Assembly (NCBI GenBank): GCA_031549185.1 | Contig: JAVBQG010000003.1 | Location: 1 to 64,000, forward strand | Direction: 5' to 3' | DNA: 64,000 nucleotides | Source: JAVBQG01 sp031549185 | GTDB lineage: Bacteria; Synergistota; Synergistia; Synergistales; Synergistaceae | In this document: positions 1-7,685 of the stretch, piece after piece | Layout of the letters: each line of letters opens with the position of its first letter | How positions within the stretch are numbered: the stretch's first letter is position 1 | Made by a program: the position numbers and the translations under genes | Notes under the pieces: generated by a model | The model's database searches: none | What the model saw: the letters and a program-made list of their open reading frames with translations, nothing else | What the model was told of the DNA's origin: nothing

Positions 1-141
1 GAGATGGTCATGCCTGGGGACAGCAGCACGTTCGAGGTGAACCTGATTGCGCCGATCGCGATGGAGCCGGGACTTCGTTTCGCGGTTCGCGAGGGTGGCC
101 GTACGGTCGGTGCCGGCGTCGTCACCGAAATCATCAGCTAG
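1..141 (+). CDS. tuf: Elongation factor Tu, C-terminal fragment (cut by window edge)
   Basis: Reading frame 1 is open from the first base and ends in TAG at 139-141. The 46 visible residues match the end of EF-Tu domain 3, including the typical RFAVREGGRTVGAGVV stretch just before the C-terminus. EF-Tu is the GTPase that delivers aminoacyl-tRNA to the ribosome; domain 3 contacts the tRNA T-stem. The GTPase domain lies outside the window. Its position just before rpmG, tRNA-Trp, secE and nusG is the common bacterial order, which supports the call. Confidence 0.95.
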   Translation, partial: EMVMPGDSSTFEVNLIAPIAMEPGLRFAVREGGRTVGAGVVTEIIS

Positions 142-235
142 GCGCGAGAATCGTACAATTACGTTTGCGTTACTATAAACCCCGGGGGGCGCGGCTCCTT
201 GCGTCCCCACATTCGTTTTGTCTGGAGTGAGGAAC

Positions 236-385
236 ATGGCAGATATCATCGGACTGCAGTGCACGGAATGCAAGCGCCGTAACTATGTGACGCTTGTGAA
301 CAAGAAGAAGGCGCAGAAAAAACTGGAGAAGTCCAAACACTGCAAGTGGTGCAACAAGCATACCTTGCACAAAGAAACGAAGTAG
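236..385 (+). CDS. rpmG: 50S ribosomal protein L33
   Basis: This 49-residue basic protein begins with ATG at 236, preceded by a GAGTGAGGAA ribosome-binding stretch. It carries two CxxC pairs (CTEC near residue 9 and CKWC near residue 36), the zinc-ribbon form of L33, a small protein of the large ribosomal subunit near the E site. Length and motif spacing are normal. It lies between tuf and tRNA-Trp, the usual place for rpmG ahead of secE-nusG. Confidence 0.95.
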   Translation: MADIIGLQCTECKRRNYVTLVNKKKAQKKLEKSKHCKWCNKHTLHKETK

Positions 386-406
386 TGTAGAATACCCCTT
401 GCGCGC

Positions 407-484
407 AGGTCCGTAGCTCGAACTGGTTAGAGCACCGCACTCCAAATGCGGGGGTTGAGGGTTCGAATCCTTCCGGGCCTGCCA
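407..484 (+). tRNA. trnW: tRNA-Trp (anticodon CCA)
   Basis: A full cloverleaf can be drawn. The acceptor arm AGGTCCG pairs with CGGGCCT, followed by G and an encoded CCA. The anticodon stem CCGCA/TGCGG encloses loop CTCCAAA with anticodon CCA at 442-444, and the T arm contains GGTTCGAATCC. It sits between rpmG and secE, a frequent location for tRNA-Trp, and probably shares their transcript. Confidence 0.97.
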
Positions 485-599
485 TTTTTGCGGTTTACAC
501 CGGTTGCTTTATGATTTGATTTATCATTACGCATGATCGACAAGTACTTCACCTCCGGGTGTCGTTCAATCTGAAATAAATGAGGAGGTCGGGGCAATC

Positions 600-779
600 A
601 TGGACAAAGTCCTCGACTTTATCCGGGAGTCCAGAGCCGAGCTTAAGAAGGTCACTTGGCCGACAAAAAAGCAGGTTTGGTATTCTACGCTGGTCGTCGT
701 GGTTCTGACGGTTATCGTGGGCGCCTATCTCGGATTGGTAGACGCAATTCTGACGGCAGTATTTGCGAGTATTCTGTAA
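600..779 (+). CDS. secE: Preprotein translocase subunit SecE
   Basis: This 59-residue protein starts at ATG 600 after a strong GAGGAGG site. It has the SecE pattern: an amphipathic N-terminal part (ESRAELKKVTWPTKKQ, about residues 9-24, the conserved WPT signature) followed by one membrane helix (about 27-52). SecE clamps the SecY channel in the cytoplasmic membrane. It is the short single-helix form common outside Enterobacteria. nusG follows about 50 bases downstream. Confidence 0.96.
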   Translation: MDKVLDFIRESRAELKKVTWPTKKQVWYSTLVVVVLTVIVGAYLGLVDAILTAVFASIL

Positions 780-825
780 GTTGTGGCATTATTTGGGGGT
801 GCGGGGCTCCGCCTCGGTATAAGCG

Positions 826-1377
826 ATGACTGAATTGATCGAAAACGCAGGCCGCCAATGGTACGTAGTGCAAACCTACTCGGGCTACGAGAATAAAGTT
901 CGGGCAAATCTTGAGCAGCGCATAGCCACCATGGGTATGGAGGACAGAATCTTCCGGGTACTTGTTCCGGTGGAGGAGAGAGTCTATACCAAAGAGGGTA
1001 AGACGAAGCGCGTTCGCCGCAAGGTTTTCCCGAGTTATGTGCTTGTGGAGATGGTGCTCGAGGATCAATCGTGGTATGTCGTGCGCCATACGCCGGGCGT
1101 GACCGGTTTCGTAGGCACGGGTAATCACCCGATCGCCCTTTCGCCCAAAGAAGTGGCCGAGATCATGGCGAAGATCACGAAGGATCAGGCCAAGCCCAAG
1201 ATGGAGATCTCTTTCAAGGCGGGGGATACCGTGCGCGTCAAGAGCGGTCCGTTTGCGGGACAGGTCGGCCCTGTCGTCGAGGTTATCCCCGACAAAGGAA
1301 AGGTCAAATTCAGCGTCACGGTCTTTGGGCGTGAGACGCTGGTCGAGGCCGACCACGCCGAACTGGAAAAACTATAG
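826..1377 (+). CDS. nusG: Transcription termination/antitermination protein NusG
   Basis: The 183-residue product has the N-terminal NGN domain (WYVVQTYSGYENKVRANLE near residues 12-30) and a C-terminal KOW domain (FKAGDTVRVKSGPFAGQVG, about 127-145). NusG binds RNA polymerase and, through KOW, Rho or ribosomal protein S10. Length is typical for a two-domain NusG without insertions. It follows secE and precedes rplK in the standard order. Confidence 0.97.
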   Translation: MTELIENAGRQWYVVQTYSGYENKVRANLEQRIATMGMEDRIFRVLVPVEERVYTKEGKTKRVRRKVFPSYVLVEMVLEDQSWYVVRHTPGVTGFVGTGNHPIALSPKEVAEIMAKITKDQAKPKMEISFKAGDTVRVKSGPFAGQVGPVVEVIPDKGKVKFSVTVFGRETLVEADHAELEKL

Positions 1378-1558
1378 ATTTAATTTTGAACATGCTGCTG
1401 CGGCGACAGTCGTCCGCGGCTTGAAGTGGAAGAACAGGCTTTATGCCGGCACGACCAGGGGTTTAGCGGCGAAACGATATGTATTTTCGATCCGCACCGG
1501 CTGGGGGCCGACAAAGTCCTCGATTTTTTCCACATACTTAAGGAGGTAGTTCCGTACT

Positions 1559-1984
1559 ATGGCAAAAAAAGTTGTTGGGGAGCTGAAATTACAGCTTCCC
1601 GCTGGTAAGGCTACGCCCGCTCCGCCTGTCGGACCGGCACTCGGCCAGCGCGGCGTCAACATCATGGAGTTCGTCAAGCAGTTCAACGCGAAGACGGCCG
1701 ATCAGGTCGGTATGATTATTCCGGTGGTCATCACCGTTTACGCGGACCGCAGCTTCTCGTTCATTATGAAGACCCCCCCGGCGAGCGTTCTGCTTAAGAA
1801 GGCCGCCGGCAAGGAGAAAGGGTCGGGCGTTCCCAACAAGAATTTTGTCGGGAAGGTGACCCGGAAGCAGGTGCAGGAGATCGCGCAGCTTAAGTTGGTC
1901 GACCTCAACGCCGGTTCGATAGAGGCCGCCATGCGGATGGTCGAGGGCACGGCGCGCTCCATGGGAGTCGAGATTACGGGTTAA
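1559..1984 (+). CDS. rplK: 50S ribosomal protein L11
   Basis: The 141-residue product carries the L11 hallmarks: N-terminal KLQLPAGKATPAPPVGPALG and a C-terminal RNA-binding domain with GTARSMGVEI at the end. L11 forms the GTPase-associated centre on 23S rRNA and is needed for stringent-response activation. The start is ATG 1559, after AAGGAGG. The 181 bases between nusG and rplK hold no other convincing gene and may contain an internal promoter or leader. rplA follows. Confidence 0.97.
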   Translation: MAKKVVGELKLQLPAGKATPAPPVGPALGQRGVNIMEFVKQFNAKTADQVGMIIPVVITVYADRSFSFIMKTPPASVLLKKAAGKEKGSGVPNKNFVGKVTRKQVQEIAQLKLVDLNAGSIEAAMRMVEGTARSMGVEITG

Positions 1985-2077
1985 CAAAGAAATCCGCTCG
2001 GGTTTCTTTCATTTCGTGGGAGGAAACGGAGAGCGCAAGCTCGTCGCATTTCCGCCAATACCACAGGAGGTAATAAA

Positions 2078-2785
2078 ATGGCAAAGAAGAGCAAACGTTA
2101 CAAGGCGATTATGGAGAAGATCGAGCGGGATAGATTGTACTCGCTGGCGGAGGCGGTGCCTCTTGTCAAGGAGTGCGCAACCGCGAAGTTCGATGAGAGC
2201 GTCGAGGTGCATATCAAGCTTGGCGTCGACCCGCGCCACGCGGATCAGAACGTTCGCAGCACGGTCGGCTTGCCGCACGGCACTGGCCACACGAAGCGAG
2301 TGCTGGTTATCGCGGCGGGCGAGAAGATCAAAGAAGCCCAGGATGCCGGCGCCGACTTTGTGGGCGGCGAGGAGAAGGTTGCCGAGATCGAGGGCGGCTG
2401 GCTCGATTTCGACGCGGTGATCGCGACCCCGGATGTGATGAAGTCGGTCGGTAAGCTCGGCAAGGTACTTGGGCCCCGTGGATTGATGCCGAGTGCGAAG
2501 ACGAACACCGTCACCTTCGATGTGGCGGCAGCTGTCAACGAAATCAAGGCGGGCCGCGTGGAGTTTCGCGTCGACAAGGCGGGCATCATTCACAACGCAG
2601 TCGGCAGGGCCTCTTTCACGGTCGAGCAGCTCTCCGACAACATCAAAACACTGCTGCGCGCCATCCTCAAAGCGCGCCCGGCGGCGGTGAAGGGAACGTA
2701 CGTAAAAGGCATGGCCCTCTCTTCCACGATGGGCGGAGGGATTGCGATCGATCCGCTGGTCGCCCAGAAGGAAGTCGTCGAATAA
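2078..2785 (+). CDS. rplA: 50S ribosomal protein L1
   Basis: The 235-residue protein matches L1 throughout, with KFDESVEVHIKLGVDPRHADQ-type N-terminal and GPRGLMPSAKTNTV central motifs. L1 forms the mobile stalk next to the ribosomal E site and in many bacteria represses its own operon. It starts at ATG 2078 after AGGAGGT. The following gap contains an L10 leader, so the L11-L1 and L10-L7/L12 pairs can be controlled separately. Confidence 0.97.
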   Translation: MAKKSKRYKAIMEKIERDRLYSLAEAVPLVKECATAKFDESVEVHIKLGVDPRHADQNVRSTVGLPHGTGHTKRVLVIAAGEKIKEAQDAGADFVGGEEKVAEIEGGWLDFDAVIATPDVMKSVGKLGKVLGPRGLMPSAKTNTVTFDVAAAVNEIKAGRVEFRVDKAGIIHNAVGRASFTVEQLSDNIKTLLRAILKARPAAVKGTYVKGMALSSTMGGGIAIDPLVAQKEVVE

Positions 2786-2814
2786 GCCAAGCGGCGTTTG
2801 GATGAACTACAACT

Positions 2815-2950
2815 TCATCATAGAGAGCCAGAGACAGCGGGTGCCGCATTGCGGCTTAAACCTCAAGACCCGCCGAGGTTCGGGTGAAACAGCCGTTTCT
2901 TTTGCTGTTGATCGACCGGCCTCGCAAGCGAGCGCCGGTTTTTTGTTTTG
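2815..2950 (+). promoter_or_regulatory. Ribosomal protein L10 leader with terminator-like hairpin
   Basis: The gap between rplA and rplJ holds the conserved L10-leader core, including the CCGCCGAGGT segment near 2870. About 40 bases on is a hairpin (ACCGGC at 2915-2920 with GCCGGT at 2934-2939, inner CTCG/CGAG) followed by a T-rich run. In other bacteria this leader binds the L10(L7/L12) complex and represses rplJL. The hairpin suggests attenuation here; this is inferred from position and form. Confidence 0.82.
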
Positions 2951-3005
2951 CCGACGTCGCGAAGTACAGAGGCAATAAAACAGTCTTTTCTAAGGAGGTG
3001 AATTC

Positions 3006-3539
3006 ATGCCAACAGAAGCCAAACGTCAAGCGATCGACGAGCTCGTCGAGAAGGTCAAGTCGAGTCAGGCGATCTACATCGTTGAGTACCGCGGGCTCAC
3101 CGTTGCGAAGTCGACTGCCGTGCGCAAATCGATTCGCGCCACGGAGGGCGAAATGAAGGTCGCGAAGAACACGCTCATGCGCATCGCGTTGCGGGAGACG
3201 GAGACACCGACTGCCGACGCCATCGACACAGGCCCGAACGCCTACGTCTTTGCCTACGAGGATGCGGCGGCCACTGCCAAAGCTCTGCGCGATTTTTCGA
3301 AGGAGAAGGGGAACGAGGCTCTCGTCATCAAGGGCGGTATTCTTGGAAACAAGATCCTTTCGAGGGAACAGGTTCTCGCGCTCGCGGACCTGCCGCCACG
3401 CGAGATTATGCTCGCGCAGCTGCTCGGGACACTCATGGGACCGATTCGTGGATTTGTCACCGTGCTCTCCGGCCCCTCGCGCGGTTTTGTCACCGCACTG
3501 TCGCAGATCAAGGAGCAGAAAGAAAAAGCCGCCGCGTAA
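3006..3539 (+). CDS. rplJ: 50S ribosomal protein L10
   Basis: The 177-residue product starts at ATG 3006 after AAGGAGGTGA. It shows the L10 rRNA-binding domain (IYIVEYRGLTVAKSTAVRK, MKVAKNTLMRIAL) and a helical C-terminal tail that binds L7/L12 dimers. L10 anchors the ribosomal stalk. It is followed 48 bases later by rplL and preceded by its own leader. Confidence 0.97.
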   Translation: MPTEAKRQAIDELVEKVKSSQAIYIVEYRGLTVAKSTAVRKSIRATEGEMKVAKNTLMRIALRETETPTADAIDTGPNAYVFAYEDAAATAKALRDFSKEKGNEALVIKGGILGNKILSREQVLALADLPPREIMLAQLLGTLMGPIRGFVTVLSGPSRGFVTALSQIKEQKEKAAA

Positions 3540-3587
3540 TGCGTCGGTCGAAAAAATGCAAAATATTCTGAGGAGGAATACAATCTA

Positions 3588-3968
3588 ATGAAGCGTGAAG
3601 ATTTGATCAAGGCAATTGAAGAGATGTCTGTTCTCGAGCTCTCCGAGCTCGTCAAGGAGCTCGAGGAGAAGTTCGGCGTTTCGGCTTCCGCGCCCGCGAT
3701 GGCGATGCCCATGATGGCGATGCCCGGCGCCCCGGCCGCCGCGGCCGAAGAGGAGAAGACCGAGTTTGACGTCGTTCTCATCGACCATGGTGCGAACAAG
3801 ATCGGCGTCATCAAAGTCGTCCGCGAGATCACCGGCCTGGGTCTGAAAGAGGCGAAGGAACTCGTCGACACGCCGCCGAAGGCCATCAAAGAAGCCGCTT
3901 CGAAAGAAGAAGCCGAGGAAATCAAGAAGAAGGTCGAAGAGGCCGGCGCGAAGGTCGAGCTTAAGTAG
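3588..3968 (+). CDS. rplL: 50S ribosomal protein L7/L12
   Basis: The 126-residue acidic protein has the three parts of L7/L12: an N-terminal dimerisation helix region, an Ala/Met/Pro-rich hinge (about residues 34-52) and a C-terminal factor-binding domain (ANKIGVIKVVREITGLGLKEAK). The protein forms the stalk that recruits GTPase translation factors. A strong terminator follows it at 4011. The usual next genes, rpoB and rpoC, are absent. Confidence 0.97.
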   Translation: MKREDLIKAIEEMSVLELSELVKELEEKFGVSASAPAMAMPMMAMPGAPAAAAEEEKTEFDVVLIDHGANKIGVIKVVREITGLGLKEAKELVDTPPKAIKEAASKEEAEEIKKKVEEAGAKVELK

Positions 3969-4008
3969 TTCTACCGCCTGGGTTCTAAATTTTTTCTCGT
4001 ATTTTAAA

Positions 4009-4048
4009 AAGGACGGTCGCGACTTACTCTCGCGGACCGTCCTTTTTT
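4009..4048 (+). terminator. Rho-independent terminator after rplL
   Basis: GGACGGTC (4011-4018) and its complement GACCGTCC (4035-4042) form a stem extended by GCGA/TCGC around a short loop, followed by TTTTTT. This closes the ribosomal protein operon before the amidohydrolase gene. Confidence 0.9.
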
Positions 4049-4099
4049 GTGCTATACATATCGTCAGCAGAACGTCCACATCGAAAAGGAGCGAGCGCG

Positions 4100-4936
4100 T
4101 TGATCGTCGATGCTCATGTACACGTTTACCCCCCGATTATCAAAGAAAATTGGAGAGAAATAGCCAGAACGGAGCGCTATTTCGAGATGTTGGTGCGCGG
4201 TGTCGCGCATAAGTGGGGGACCGTGGAGGAATTGCTTGCTGCCATGGACGAAGACGGTGTGGATCAGAGCTGGATCTGCGGCTTTGCCTTTTCGGATATC
4301 GAACTCTGCCGTGTCTGCAACGATTACGTGCTCGAAGCGGCCTCCTCGTCGAAGGGTCGGTTGAAGGCCCTAGTGGTCGTTCCGCCCCTTGTGCGCGGGA
4401 TGAAGGACGAGATTGCGCGCTGTGCCGCGCGCGGCGCGGTCGGTGTCGGGGAGCTCTTCCCCGACGGGCAGAGTTTTTTCATCGACGACGCGCGGGAGAC
4501 GTGGCGTCTCGCCGCAAGTTGTCATGAAAACAATCTTTTTTTGACGCTGCACTGCGCAGAGCCGGTCGGACGCCAGTATGCCGGCAAGGGCTTGATGGGC
4601 CCCAGGGAAGCATACGCGCTGGCCGTCGCGCATCCCGAGCTGCGGATCCTCCTCGCCCATTGGGGCGGTGGACTCTTCCTGTACGAGTCGATGCGCGATG
4701 TCAAGGCGAATTTGCGAAATGTCTGGTACGATACGGCGGCGACGCCGTTTCTTTATTCGCACGAGATATACGACTCTGCAGTTGCCGTCGGAATAGCCGA
4801 TAAGATATTGTATGGCTCCGATTTTCCACTTCTGAGATTGCCGAGATATCGAAAGATGCTCGACGCAAGCAATATGACGGAAAGACAGAAGAACGCATAT
4901 CTCGGAGGGAACTCGCAGGCTCTTTTGTATTTTTGA
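4100..4936 (+). CDS. Amidohydrolase-family metal-dependent hydrolase
   Basis: The best start is TTG 4100, after an AAAAGGAG site, giving about 278 residues beginning LIVDAHVHVYPP. The HxH pair in DAHVHV, a central LTLHCAE histidine, LLAHWGGG and a late YGSDFPLLR aspartate are the metal ligands and catalytic positions of the amidohydrolase-2 TIM barrel, which includes decarboxylases and lactonases. The substrate cannot be inferred. It stands alone after the rplL terminator; the membrane protein gene starts 38 bases downstream, so both may share a message. Confidence 0.8.
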   Translation: MIVDAHVHVYPPIIKENWREIARTERYFEMLVRGVAHKWGTVEELLAAMDEDGVDQSWICGFAFSDIELCRVCNDYVLEAASSSKGRLKALVVVPPLVRGMKDEIARCAARGAVGVGELFPDGQSFFIDDARETWRLAASCHENNLFLTLHCAEPVGRQYAGKGLMGPREAYALAVAHPELRILLAHWGGGLFLYESMRDVKANLRNVWYDTAATPFLYSHEIYDSAVAVGIADKILYGSDFPLLRLPRYRKMLDASNMTERQKNAYLGGNSQALLYF

Positions 4937-4974
4937 TCGAAGAGTTCGCCAGTACGCGGTTCGGAGGAATTTGG

Positions 4975-5889
4975 ATGGGGGCTTTCTCTCGCAGAAGAGG
5001 CGGCATTGCCGCAAAAATTTTTTTCCTGCTCGTGCTGCTGCTGCTCGTACTGGGGGGCGTGGCCTCCATTGTGTACCAGAGCGCGGGGTTGCGCGCCCGC
5101 TTCTTCGAGAGAAAGCTCGAGTCCATGCCAAATGCGGACTATACTTTGCTCGTGGCCGGGCTGTACGCCGACGAACGTTACGACGAGGCCGTAAGGCTCG
5201 CCGCCTTTGTAGCAGCTCACCCCGACATGCCGGGGCAGGAGAAAATAGCGGATCTGCGGGAGAAGACCTACGTCGCCATCCGTCAGAAGCGCTCTCCCCT
5301 TGCGCGTGGGATGGCTTTTATGGGAGGTATCCTGTCGAGGGGCCATGGTACGGAGGACGGCACCGGCGGTTTGATCGAAAATATCCTCGCCGGAACCGGG
5401 GTTATGCCGGAGGGAGATTCGTCGAAGCGCACGAAGGGCGATTCCGACAAACTGGCGAAGGCGCTCGATGGCGCCCACCTGGGAATCGCCGGGAAGTGGT
5501 TCCCCGGAGCGATGCGAACTCTTCGCCGCTCCGGACTGATATCGCCGGAGTACGAACGTTTCCTTCTCGCGAACGCGCGGGAGAGCGCGGAGAAGGGCGA
5601 GGCGACTCCGGAGCTGCAATCGGCAGTCGCAAGTACGCAGACGCTGGTTACGGAGCTGGGTCTGCCGTTGGCGCTCGCAGAGCACAAAGAGGTTCGGAAC
5701 GACGAGGACCTCGAACAGCTTGCGATGTGGTCGCGCCTCTCTCCCGACGAGACATACGTCGTCGCGACGCAGGGAGGCGTGAGCCTTTTGCCTCTTCTGC
5801 CCGACACGGCGGCGGGTAGAAGCATGTTGGCGAAGATCGCGAAGAAGGGCGAACGGGCAATCCGCTCGGCGCGCTTCTGGCTGAGGTGA
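4975..5889 (+). CDS. Uncharacterised single-pass membrane protein
   Basis: The 304-residue product starts at ATG 4975, after GGAGGAA. A basic N-terminus (SRRRGG) precedes one long Leu/Val helix (about residues 14-36), so it is an inner-membrane anchor or uncleaved signal with the rest outside the cytoplasm. The remainder is charged and helical, with a basic end, and contains no motif that I recognise. It lies 38 bases after the amidohydrolase and is followed by a terminator. Function unknown. Confidence 0.7.
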   Translation: MGAFSRRRGGIAAKIFFLLVLLLLVLGGVASIVYQSAGLRARFFERKLESMPNADYTLLVAGLYADERYDEAVRLAAFVAAHPDMPGQEKIADLREKTYVAIRQKRSPLARGMAFMGGILSRGHGTEDGTGGLIENILAGTGVMPEGDSSKRTKGDSDKLAKALDGAHLGIAGKWFPGAMRTLRRSGLISPEYERFLLANARESAEKGEATPELQSAVASTQTLVTELGLPLALAEHKEVRNDEDLEQLAMWSRLSPDETYVVATQGGVSLLPLLPDTAAGRSMLAKIAKKGERAIRSARFWLR

Positions 5890-5927
5890 TGCCGGCTTGG
5901 TGGCTCGCACAAATCGTAGAATGGAGC

Positions 5928-5966
5928 AAAAAACAGGGGTCATGATGCGAGACCTCTGTTTTTTTG
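5928..5966 (+). terminator. Rho-independent terminator
   Basis: AAAAAACAGGGGTC (5928-5941) pairs with GACCTCTGTTTTTTT (5951-5965), with one mismatch, around a nine-base loop. It ends the amidohydrolase/membrane protein unit. The A-rich left arm would also allow some termination in reverse. Confidence 0.8.
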
Positions 5967-6029
5967 TTGACAAGCGGCGGATGTAATGGTATTCCGTGGG
6001 TATCGAAACATACGCGAGGAGGAATCGAC

Positions 6030-6836
6030 GTGAAATTTTTTCTGAGCTGTGATATCGAGGGAACGAACGGGATCTGCGCGTGGGAGGAGACCCAGATCGC
6101 AAACGCCGCGTATTCTTACTTTGCCGAGAAGATGACGCAGGAGGTGGCGGCCGTCTGCCGCGGCGTGAACGAGGCATACCCCGATTGCGAGATCATGGTA
6201 AAGGACGCCCACGACTTCGCGCGCAATCTCGACCACGTAAAGCTGCCGGAGAATGCGACGCTGAACCGCGGCTGGGGATCGTCCCCGTATTCGATGATGT
6301 TCGGCATCGACAAGTCGTACGACGCGAGCATCTTCACCGGCTATCACAGCGCCGCGGGCAGGAGCGGCAACCCGCTCGCGCACACGATGAGCACGGACGT
6401 GACGTACCTCAAGATCAACGGCGTGCTGGCGAGCGAGTTCCTGTACAACTACTATTCGTCTCTCTACAACGGCGTTCCGGTCGTGATGGTGACGGGGGAC
6501 GAGGGGCTCTGCCGTAGCGTGAAGGAGATCGATCCCGAGATCTTCGCGGTGCCGTCGAACTTCGGCGCCGGCAGGTCGGTCACCAGCCCTCATCCGGCCG
6601 TGACCCTCCGCCGGTTCGAGGAGGCAGCCCGGCAGGCAGTGGAGAGCCGGGGGAAGATGAGGCTCGAGCTGCCGAAGGAGTTCAAGACGGAGGTCCGCTT
6701 CCGTTATCATCACGTCGCCACGAAGGGCAGCCACTACCCCGGCGCCCGCCTGGTCGACGACCACACGCTCGCGTTCGACACGAACGACTATTTCGCCTTC
6801 CTGACGTTCTTCATGTTCGTCAACACGGGCGAGTGA
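6030..6836 (+). CDS. dppA: D-aminopeptidase, DppA (M55) family
   Basis: Translation most likely starts at GTG 6030, after AGGAGGAA, giving 268 residues. The N-terminus KFFLSCDIEGTNGI holds the DxE metal pair of M55 peptidases. Histidines follow in KDAHDFARN, FTGYHSAAG and AHTMSTDV, as in the zinc-binding decamer DppA of Bacillus, which hydrolyses D-Ala-containing peptides in the cytoplasm. This fits the peptide-use theme of the window. Length is normal, and an NfeD-like gene follows 28 bases on. Confidence 0.88.
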   Translation: MKFFLSCDIEGTNGICAWEETQIANAAYSYFAEKMTQEVAAVCRGVNEAYPDCEIMVKDAHDFARNLDHVKLPENATLNRGWGSSPYSMMFGIDKSYDASIFTGYHSAAGRSGNPLAHTMSTDVTYLKINGVLASEFLYNYYSSLYNGVPVVMVTGDEGLCRSVKEIDPEIFAVPSNFGAGRSVTSPHPAVTLRRFEEAARQAVESRGKMRLELPKEFKTEVRFRYHHVATKGSHYPGARLVDDHTLAFDTNDYFAFLTFFMFVNTGE

Positions 6837-6864
6837 CGAGAGACAGGAAGGAGGTTTCCTTATC

Positions 6865-7461
6865 ATGACGCAATGGGAGTGGGTTCACATTGTAATCGGA
6901 ATCGTCGCCTCCGGTATTTTCCTGTTTCAGACGCTCGGTACGGCGGGCAACGACATCGACGCGGATGTCGTTGCCGACATGGGGGATGTGCCGGACGCCT
7001 CGGTCGACGGCCTCGGGGAGGATATGGGCGGAGGGCATCATATTTCGAGCCTCTCCGACTATCTCTCCGTCCGCAACTTCGTCGCCTTTTTCATCGGCTA
7101 CGCCTGGGTCGCCCTCGCGGCGCTGCTTTCGGGGCTGTCGCACATCACCTCGTCCGTCCTGGGCACTGTGGCGGGGCTTGTTTTCGTCGGCGCGTCGCTC
7201 TATATGCTCAGGACGTTCCTGAGATTCCAGGAGGACGGCAGTCTGAAGCTGGAGACCCTGATCGGACAGGGCGCGTCCGTCTACATCACGATCGGCGAGT
7301 CCGGTTCGACGCAGGGCAAGGTGATGGTCGACACGCATGCCGGACGCGTCGAACTGCCAGCCCGTACGAAGGACCCGGAAAAGTTGTCGCCGGGCAAATG
7401 GGTGAAGATCGTCGGCGTGGAGAGCGGTGTGCTGTGGGTGAGCGGGGAGGGGGGAGCCTAG
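6865..7461 (+). CDS. NfeD-like membrane protein with OB-fold domain
   Basis: The 198-residue protein starts at ATG 6865 after AAGGAGG. It has an N-terminal membrane helix (residues 7-24), an acidic Gly/Asp linker, two further helices (about 72-116) and a soluble C-terminal beta domain (from about 130) like the NfeD/YuaF OB-fold. Such proteins usually pair with a flotillin (FloT) or stomatin gene; none is next to it here. A role in membrane organisation is the family inference. Confidence 0.72.
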   Translation: MTQWEWVHIVIGIVASGIFLFQTLGTAGNDIDADVVADMGDVPDASVDGLGEDMGGGHHISSLSDYLSVRNFVAFFIGYAWVALAALLSGLSHITSSVLGTVAGLVFVGASLYMLRTFLRFQEDGSLKLETLIGQGASVYITIGESGSTQGKVMVDTHAGRVELPARTKDPEKLSPGKWVKIVGVESGVLWVSGEGGA

Positions 7462-7465
7462 TTTT

Positions 7466-7621
7466 GTGAGCGATGTCGCTGAGGAGTCAATCATTCGTTT
7501 TGTCCGACAGGCAAAGGCTGTGGTAGCTGTGAACCAAATACAGATGGACTCACGGATTCTGAGCATAGAAGAGATCGACGCGGAAATCGCCGCTGCACGT
7601 CGAGAAAGACATAACGCATAA
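7466..7621 (+). CDS. Small antitoxin-like protein (orphan)
   Basis: A 51-residue reading frame starts with GTG 7466, 9-10 bases after a GGAGGGGGGAG site. Its end, LSIEEIDAEIAAARRERHNA, resembles the C-terminal toxin-binding tail of small type II antitoxins (S-hydrophobic-EEI-x-EI-AxxRxxR). No toxin gene follows; instead a perfect 17-bp inverted repeat overlaps the stop codon. It could be a solitary antitoxin, a remnant of a pair, or a regulator. The call rests on the tail pattern only. Confidence 0.5.
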   Translation: MSDVAEESIIRFVRQAKAVVAVNQIQMDSRILSIEEIDAEIAAARRERHNA

Positions 7622-7667
7622 ACAAACAAGAGGCACTGCTACTGATCGCGTCTTGTTTGTTTATGCG
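7615..7667. terminator. Bidirectional terminator, 17-bp perfect inverted repeat
   Basis: Positions 7615-7631 are exactly complementary to 7651-7667, with a 19-base loop. One arm is A-rich and the other T-rich, so the hairpin can end transcription from the small antitoxin-like gene (forward) and from glmS (reverse), which converge here. Confidence 0.8.
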
Positions 7668-7685
7668 ATTAACGTATGTTTGCTC

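Noticed and set aside
4753..6177. A 474-codon reverse frame across the amidohydrolase, membrane protein and dppA.
   Set aside because: It spans three forward genes and a terminator, is rich in Arg/Pro/Ser, and has no ribosome site or motif.
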